A stretch of 19,772 nucleotides of DNA. Source: Deltaproteobacteria bacterium. GTDB lineage: Bacteria > Desulfobacterota > Desulfobacteria > Desulfobacterales > B30-G6. The position numbers and the translations under genes were made by a program. The DNA lies in assembly GCA_019313725.1 (NCBI GenBank), contig JAFDAT010000023.1, positions 1 through 19,772 of the forward strand, written 5' to 3'. The notes under the pieces are model-generated. The model was given only the letters and a program-made list of their open reading frames with translations. It was not told the DNA's origin and made no database searches. This document shows positions 15,034-19,772 of this stretch, in pieces. How positions within the stretch are numbered: the first letter of the stretch is position 1; each line of letters opens with the position of its first letter.

Positions 15034-15219
15034 TTAGTTTTTCAGGGTCTTCAGCAGGGGGATCAGGAACGCAAAGCATGCCACCAGGAAAAAAAGGCTG
15101 CCAATCAGCATCAGAATATCCCCCATGTGTATGCTCGAGACGATAAAAATCAAGGCACAGACGATAAACAGTATCCAGCCCCACAACTGATATTTGAGTT
15201 CCTGCTTTCCACGACTCAT
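15034..15219 (-). CDS. Small two-helix membrane protein
   Basis: A 61-residue protein with a basic start (MSRGKQELKYQ), two hydrophobic segments (about 12-30, WGWILFIVCALIFIVSS, and 34-56, GDILMLIGSLFFLVACFAFLIP) and a short basic tail. I chose the ATG at 15219, because AAGGA lies seven bases before it; the open frame to 15297 has no such signal and covers the promoter. The two-helix hairpin should have both ends in the cytoplasm. I do not recognise the family. It sits about 65 bases ahead of the arsR promoter and carries the same operator-like motif in its own promoter, so it is probably part of the same response. Confidence 0.65.
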   Translation of the reverse strand: MSRGKQELKYQLWGWILFIVCALIFIVSSIHMGDILMLIGSLFFLVACFAFLIPLLKTLKN

Positions 15220-15323
15220 TAGAATGTCCTTTTTTCTAGCGGGACCGCCCGAATCATCCCGGAATGACAATTTTCTGACCCCGGTTGAATTTTTCAATTG
15301 AAAAAATTATAAATCTTTTAATT

Positions 15324-15352
15324 TCTATAGGTTATATCTATATATCGAGCAA
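15324..15352 (-). promoter_or_regulatory. Promoter of the two-helix membrane gene with operator motif
   Basis: On the minus strand -35 TTGCTC (15347-15352) and -10 TATAGA (15324-15329) are 17 bases apart. The spacer contains the 14-base motif shared exactly with the permease operator (15332-15345). The site is also in the upstream region of the divergent methyltransferase gene and could affect it too. Confidence 0.5.
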
Positions 15353-15364
15353 TGGAAATTATAA

Positions 15365-15393
15365 TTGACAAACCCCGTTTTTTAACTTAACAG
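15365..15393 (+). promoter_or_regulatory. Possible promoter of the methyltransferase gene
   Basis: A perfect -35 TTGACA (15365-15370) is followed after 17 bases by TAACAG (15388-15393), a poor -10. The start codon is about 70 bases downstream. The good -35 makes it the best candidate, but the weak -10 leaves it doubtful. Confidence 0.25.
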
Positions 15394-15463
15394 GACTATT
15401 TCCATGAAGGCAACCACATTCGACCCTTAACCCACATAGGTTAACCCCGGAAAAGTAAACGCC

Positions 15464-16897
15464 ATGAAATATTCAATTCACTCACTTATGAGCACGGTCG
15501 AAATGGACAAGGTTCACCAGGCCTCCCTCGCCATTCTCGAAGACACAGGTATGCAGATCGATCACCCGCAGGCCCGCAGCAGACTGCACGATGCCGGTGC
15601 AGAGGTGGACCACGATAAAAATCGTGTCAGATTCCCTGCCGCTCTGGTGGAGAAAAGCATCAACATGATTCCCAAAACCGTCTGCCTGGCCGGCAGAGAC
15701 AGCCGGTATGACTTGATGATGAGCTATGACAGTCCTTTTATCGTGCGCTGCGGCACAGGCCTGACCGCCATCATGGATTATCAGACCGGTACTTACCGGA
15801 ATGCCACTATCGAGGACCAGAAAAACCTGGCCACACTGGTGGATGGCCTGGACAACATCGGCATGGCAGCACCTTTGACCGTACACGATGTTCCCAGTAA
15901 AACAGCCGATCTGCACGCAACCCGAGTACTGCTTCAACACCAGCGCAAGCACTTTATGAACCTGACCATGGGCTCCAGAAACATGCGCTATCAGATTGAA
16001 ATGCAGCTTGCGGTCAGGGGATCCAGGGAGGATATCAAAAAACGTCCGCTTTTTCATCCGATAGCCTGCCTGATCTCCCCGCTGCACATACCCGAGGACG
16101 ATATCGAGATCATGATGGCTGCCGGCGAATATGGGTTGCCGGTAAAAATACCGGTCATGCCCATGTTCGGTGCCAGTGCGCCGGTAACCCTGGCCGGAAC
16201 CCTGGCCCTGGGGAACGCCGAAGTGCTGGGCGCCTTCACCGTCCTGCAGACCCTGTGCCCCGGAAACCCCACCCTGTACTATTTTGTACCTTCCCTCATG
16301 GACATGCGTACCGGCGGCAATGTATACGCGGCACCGGAAAACCTTTTACTATACTCCGCCATCATCCAGCTGGCACGATCGTTCTACAAGGTGCCGTCGG
16401 ATACGACCGGCTTGTTCACCGACGGAATCCTGTTGGAACAATCTACCTACCAGAAGGGGACCAACCTGCAGGCGGCCGCCATTGCCGGAGCCAATATTGT
16501 CAGCGGGGCAGGGACGGTTGACGGCGGCATGGCTTTCAGCCCCCAGCAGTTGGCCATCGACGACGAGATGGTCGCCTTCACACGCAGACTTCTTGCCGGC
16601 TTTGAAATTACCGACAAAACCCTTGCACTTGACTGTGTGCGACGGGTGGGCCCCAAAGGCAATTTTCTCGAAGACAGATACACCCTGGAAAATTTCCGCA
16701 CCCAGGCCCTGTATACCCCGTCGATCTTCAACTATCAGAACCACTCCGCCTGGCAGCAGGATCCCAGGCAGTTTGCCGAGAAAGCACAGGAAAAGGTCCA
16801 CAACATCCTTACCAGCCACGAAGTCCCGCCGCTGGAGGATGCTGTTATCAAGGAACTTCAAAAAATATTACAGGCGGCTGATAAGGAAATAACCTGA
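15464..16897 (+). CDS. MttB-superfamily methyltransferase, non-pyrrolysine type
   Basis: A 477-residue protein of the trimethylamine methyltransferase (MttB) superfamily, close to usual length. It begins with the helical DKVHQASLAILEDTGMQIDHP segment typical of the family, followed by the TIM-barrel core (GTGLTAIMDYQTG near the N-terminal third, MPMFGASAPVTLAGTLALGNAEVLG in the middle, ANIVSGAGTVDGG near the C-terminal third). True MttB carries pyrrolysine at an in-frame TAG; this frame has none, so it belongs with the non-Pyl members such as MtgB, which demethylates glycine betaine. Such enzymes transfer a methyl group from a quaternary amine to a corrinoid protein. No corrinoid protein or reactivase gene lies in the window. 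The substrate cannot be assigned. The upstream GGAAAAG is a weak ribosome binding site. Confidence 0.87.
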   Translation: MKYSIHSLMSTVEMDKVHQASLAILEDTGMQIDHPQARSRLHDAGAEVDHDKNRVRFPAALVEKSINMIPKTVCLAGRDSRYDLMMSYDSPFIVRCGTGLTAIMDYQTGTYRNATIEDQKNLATLVDGLDNIGMAAPLTVHDVPSKTADLHATRVLLQHQRKHFMNLTMGSRNMRYQIEMQLAVRGSREDIKKRPLFHPIACLISPLHIPEDDIEIMMAAGEYGLPVKIPVMPMFGASAPVTLAGTLALGNAEVLGAFTVLQTLCPGNPTLYYFVPSLMDMRTGGNVYAAPENLLLYSAIIQLARSFYKVPSDTTGLFTDGILLEQSTYQKGTNLQAAAIAGANIVSGAGTVDGGMAFSPQQLAIDDEMVAFTRRLLAGFEITDKTLALDCVRRVGPKGNFLEDRYTLENFRTQALYTPSIFNYQNHSAWQQDPRQFAEKAQEKVHNILTSHEVPPLEDAVIKELQKILQAADKEIT

Positions 16898-16898
16898 T

Positions 16899-16945
16899 GC
16901 TGGTTGCTCGTTACTCGTTACTCGTTGCTGGTTGCTCGTTGCTGG
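16899..16945. repeat. Short tandem GTTGCTCGTTACTC-type repeats
   Basis: Immediately after the methyltransferase stop, imperfect copies of GTTGCTG, GTTGCTC and GTTACTC units run for about 47 bases. It is non-coding low-complexity sequence between two convergent genes, with no recognisable terminator hairpin. Confidence 0.55.
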
Positions 16946-16990
16946 ATAATGGCTGAAGAAAAGACCAATTTAGCCGCAAAGCCTGGACCT

Positions 16991-18199
16991 TCATTTCAGC
17001 GGATGCGCTTCGATTCTATCCGCAATATATTTGACCCGCTCGATGAGGTTGTTGTCCAGAACCATATCCCCCACGCCGATAATAATGGGATTGCAGCCGA
17101 CAGTATTCAGTAGATTATCGACAAATTCTTCGAAGACCTTCTGCTCGGTTCTCTCCTCCAAGAGGTCGCTGGGAATGCCACCCCAGATGAGCGGTCCGTT
17201 GCGCCATGTTGCCCAGGCCGTTTCAAATGGCAATTCCGTGAGCGGTTGGGGGGTAAAAGATTCGTATACATCCAGGCCGGTTTCGGACATGAGGTCCACC
17301 AGGGGTTTGAGATTCCCGTCCGTGTGGCTGCCCGCTTTTTTCCCTTGGGCGTGCAGTATCCCGGTATACTTTTGATATTGTGGAATACAATACTGCCTGA
17401 ACAGATCCGGGTTAGTCATCATGCCGTCCAGGTTGTCCCCAAATTCGATGTAGGGAAGACTTGTCTCACCAAGCCGGTTTAAAATCTCTACCATCTGCCG
17501 GTCCAGCAGATGGATCAGCCTGTCCAGTGCATCTCTGCTGTCATAAAGTGCCTGGAACAGGCTCATTTCACCCAGATATTCCAGCAACGCCTGCTGAAAG
17601 GGAATACGATGGATACAGGGTACTACGAATCCATGCGAACCCACTGCCTTCTCCTCGGCTGCAAATTCTTCATACAGGGGCACGTATTCCGCGTGCTCCA
17701 GTATGTATTCGATGATGTGATAGTCGGCAGACTCCTTAATCAGATGGGTGGTCAGATACGGCTCCATGCCGCACAAAGATATCATGCTCGCGGCAAAGAC
17801 ATAGCTGACACTCACACTTCCCACAGGGGTCTGGTATTCAACGATGCTGGTCCCCGGCCTGTCACGGGGAATCTCTTCGGGGGCATACTGGGCCGGAAAA
17901 TAGCGCACATCCGGATCTTTCGTCCGGTATATCATATCGCCTTCGAAAAGGATGCGCATCTCCACCCCGCGCAGTTTGAGGGCATAGGGGATCGAAAATT
18001 TCTCCCGACCGATGCCCACGGCTTTATGCACCGCGTTCAGGGACATGCCCGCATACGCCTCCGGCATGGTGCCCCTGGCCTGCATGCCTTTATACCAGAT
18101 TTCGATCCGGTCGATAAACGGCAGACGATCCGGCAATTTTCCATCCATGACAGCCAGGACACGCTCGCGCATGGTCCATTTTTTTTCAATCGTATCCAT
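16991..18199 (-). CDS. Uroporphyrinogen decarboxylase (URO-D)/MtaA-like family protein
   Basis: A 402-residue protein of the UroD superfamily, with the opening RERVLAVMDGKLPDRLPFI typical of the methyltransferase/UroD-like branch and a TIM-barrel pattern (IEFGDNLDGMMTNPDLFRQYCIP; GSHTDGNLKPLVDLMSETGLDVYES). True UroD is shorter and makes coproporphyrinogen; MtaA/MtbA-like members move methyl groups between corrinoid proteins and thiols using a zinc held by His, Cys and Cys. Here the expected HxC is HTD (His292, Asp294), and no cysteine follows near the second ligand position, so zinc-thiolate chemistry is doubtful. I start at the ATG at 18199 (AAAGGA upstream); the frame extends slightly further to 18220. 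It converges on the MttB-family gene, which suggests one-carbon metabolism, but the reaction is unknown. Confidence 0.82.
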   Translation of the reverse strand: MDTIEKKWTMRERVLAVMDGKLPDRLPFIDRIEIWYKGMQARGTMPEAYAGMSLNAVHKAVGIGREKFSIPYALKLRGVEMRILFEGDMIYRTKDPDVRYFPAQYAPEEIPRDRPGTSIVEYQTPVGSVSVSYVFAASMISLCGMEPYLTTHLIKESADYHIIEYILEHAEYVPLYEEFAAEEKAVGSHGFVVPCIHRIPFQQALLEYLGEMSLFQALYDSRDALDRLIHLLDRQMVEILNRLGETSLPYIEFGDNLDGMMTNPDLFRQYCIPQYQKYTGILHAQGKKAGSHTDGNLKPLVDLMSETGLDVYESFTPQPLTELPFETAWATWRNGPLIWGGIPSDLLEERTEQKVFEEFVDNLLNTVGCNPIIIGVGDMVLDNNLIERVKYIADRIEAHPLK

Positions 18200-18289
18200 T
18201 GCTCGTCCTTTGGGGAACATTCATATTGTATACATTGAAGGCCTTATGTGTTGAAAACCAATTGAAGGTTGCCCTCATTCAACTACCAA

Positions 18290-18355
18290 CAGGGCTGAAG
18301 CCCTGGGCTACATGGCATAAAGCTGACTGCCTTGTAGCGCAGGGATTTATCCCTG
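18290..18355. repeat. REPIN-like element, copy 2
   Basis: Same length (66 bases) and layout as 8511-8576: CAGGGCTGAAGCCCTG at 18290-18305 and CAGGGATTTATCCCTG at 18340-18355. Both outer palindromes are identical between copies and the shared ACATGGC motif follows the first; only the inner spacer differs. It lies between the UroD-like and LarA-like genes. The flanking bases differ from those of copy 1, as expected for a dispersed unit. Confidence 0.75.
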
Positions 18356-18442
18356 CTAAACCGTAAACTGAGTACCGAATGTTTCATCCCGATATCCTTA
18401 ACTTAGACGATGCTTAAAAAATATCGTTTTTTCGTGATTTAT

Positions 18443-19699
18443 CTAAAACGGCAGCAGATTACCATCGGCATCAAACTCCATTCCATGTTCTTCCCGAATG
18501 ATTTCGAGGTCGCCCCTCTGCCGTATTTCCGCGGCATACCCTTCGGACACGTCGACTTCGCTCAGGCGTGACGTATTCTTAATGCGCATGATTGTTAGTT
18601 TTTCGCGGGGAATCAGCCCAACACAACGGATGGCTATATCCAGGGCCTCACGGTCGTTTTTCAGGGTGAGCGGTATCTTGCCCGCCTCCGGGCACACCCC
18701 CGTGATGGTGTTCATGTCCAGGGCCTCCTGGTCGATTTTCTCGAAAAGCCGGCGCGTGATAACGTCGGCGATCCCCACCCCCACCGCGTTGCCTTCGGAT
18801 GCTTCGGTCAGATCGCACACCATGATACGTTTTATTCTGGGTGACTCGGGGTCCGGCGTCACCAGCGGCAGTCCGATTCTGCCAACCACCTTGGTATCGA
18901 AACCCGTGCCGCTGATATCCTTGCCCATCTCGTCGATAATAATGACATCGGCCTCCTCGAAAGGCAGCGCCGGTGTCAGTGATTTAGCGAACTTTAAAAG
19001 CTCAATCTCCTGCGCCTCGAGTTTATCCCGCGAACACATACCGATTTTAGCGGTTCGACCGTAGCCGTTTTCCACGATGCCCACGCCAAACAGGATATTG
19101 GCCCGCTGCATCACCTGACGCGCTATGGCCAGGATGACGCTTGCATAACCATAGGTCAGCATGGCCTGGTGATACAGGGCGGCCCCGGCCTGTTTGCCCA
19201 GCCCGATGGCCATCATCTTCAAAAGACCGCTCTCGAACGCGTGTTCAAATTCCGTATGCTTCTTGATACGGTTGACGAGGACGATGTGATCGGCCTCCGA
19301 TGCCAGCCGGTCCAGGTACACGGGTATGCCCTGGTCTGTTTCCCCGATCTGAACGACCTCCAGGGATGAATGCACGGGAACACCTGTCGATGCCTCAGTA
19401 ATCCCCAGGTGAGCCAGTACCCGCTGCTGGCCGTCGCCTGTAGCGGCGCCATGGCTGCCCATGGCCGGAATGATAAACGGCTCCAGCTGCAGCGCTTTGA
19501 GCGATGCAACCACCGCCTTGACGATGCTGCTGTAGCGACTTATCCCCCTGCTGCTGCAGGCCACGGCAACCGTCTGGCCGGGCCTTATCTTTGATGCCGG
19601 CGGCAATGCCGCCATGCCGGCGTTCACCTCGACTGCGATATCATCGACTTCACCGGAATCAAATGTCTGCCGGACACGCATCATTTTTGGAAATTGCAT
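18443..19699 (-). CDS. LarA-like (lactate racemase domain, DUF2088) protein
   Basis: A 418-residue protein of the LarA/DUF2088 family, about the length of lactate racemase (424). Family-type segments are AMGSHGAATGDGQQ (His83, where LarA has a catalytic-region histidine) and VNRIKKHTEFEHAFESGLLK (His148, Lys161), followed by MMAIGLGK. LarA binds a nickel-pincer cofactor through a lysine ten residues after a histidine; here the corresponding His-Lys spacing is 13, so cofactor binding is plausible but not certain. LarA homologues racemise or epimerise various 2-hydroxy acids. No larB, larC or larE gene is present here, so cofactor supply would come from elsewhere. AGGAAGGGG precedes the ATG at 19699. 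The gene runs toward the UroD-like gene on the same strand, 243 bases apart. Confidence 0.83.
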   Translation of the reverse strand: MQFPKMMRVRQTFDSGEVDDIAVEVNAGMAALPPASKIRPGQTVAVACSSRGISRYSSIVKAVVASLKALQLEPFIIPAMGSHGAATGDGQQRVLAHLGITEASTGVPVHSSLEVVQIGETDQGIPVYLDRLASEADHIVLVNRIKKHTEFEHAFESGLLKMMAIGLGKQAGAALYHQAMLTYGYASVILAIARQVMQRANILFGVGIVENGYGRTAKIGMCSRDKLEAQEIELLKFAKSLTPALPFEEADVIIIDEMGKDISGTGFDTKVVGRIGLPLVTPDPESPRIKRIMVCDLTEASEGNAVGVGIADVITRRLFEKIDQEALDMNTITGVCPEAGKIPLTLKNDREALDIAIRCVGLIPREKLTIMRIKNTSRLSEVDVSEGYAAEIRQRGDLEIIREEHGMEFDADGNLLPF

Positions 19700-19772
19700 T
19701 GTTTCCCCTTCCTTTTTCCTTTAAAATCTCAACATCGACGCCCCTTTTTGGGTATCCCCTGAAAAACGGCCA

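Noticed and set aside
15464..16897. Pyrrolysine-containing MttB
   Set aside because: No in-frame TAG occurs in the 477-codon frame, so it is a non-Pyl family member.
16899..16945. Possible CRISPR-like array
   Set aside because: The units are about 7 bases, directly adjacent and imperfect; there are no spacers and no cas genes.

Overview
The window looks like chromosome of an anaerobic, probably sulfate-reducing or syntrophic Desulfobacterota (former Deltaproteobacteria, Desulfobacterales-like). This is inferred from the gene set: tungsten aldehyde:ferredoxin oxidoreductase, iron-dependent alcohol dehydrogenases, an MttB-superfamily methyltransferase, a UroD-like methyltransferase, a LarA-like protein and a CCG-type iron-sulfur protein. 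The intergenic gaps also carry decayed short repeats. No taxonomic marker gene is present, so the assignment is indirect.

Region 1 (1-7864, all minus strand) is an alcohol/aldehyde oxidation cluster. In transcription order it holds a small membrane protein, an aldehyde:ferredoxin oxidoreductase (AOR), a protein with four [4Fe-4S] motifs fused to an iron-type alcohol dehydrogenase, an A-type (IscA/HesB-like) protein, and an aldehyde dehydrogenase fused to a second iron-type alcohol dehydrogenase. A lipoprotein with the beginning of what looks like an endonuclease/exonuclease/phosphatase domain follows and runs off the left edge. The ALDH reading frame is broken near 2640 by a frameshift plus an apparent small deletion. 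The polyferredoxin-ADH fusion next to AOR resembles an AorA-like electron wire joined to the enzyme that makes AOR's substrate; this is the most interesting architecture here.

Region 2 (8136-9528) holds a plus-strand zinc-ribbon protein, a REPIN-like palindromic element nested in other repeats, and a minus-strand Asp/Glu racemase.

Region 3 (9581-15352, all minus strand) runs from a two-TM protein and an ArsR-family regulator through a DUF318/ArsP-type permease, a CxxC thioredoxin-like protein, a two-CCG iron-sulfur protein, an unknown membrane protein and an AIM24-family protein. A shared AT-rich motif lies upstream of the two-TM gene, arsR and the permease gene, so these three are probably one metalloid-responsive regulon.

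Region 4 (15464-19699) holds an MttB-superfamily methyltransferase without pyrrolysine (plus strand), converging on a UroD/MtaA-like protein (minus), followed by a LarA-like protein (minus). A second copy of the REPIN-like element lies between the last two. No corrinoid protein gene is present.

No rRNA, tRNA, CRISPR array, insertion sequence or phage gene was found. No gene-free stretch exceeds about 300 bases.
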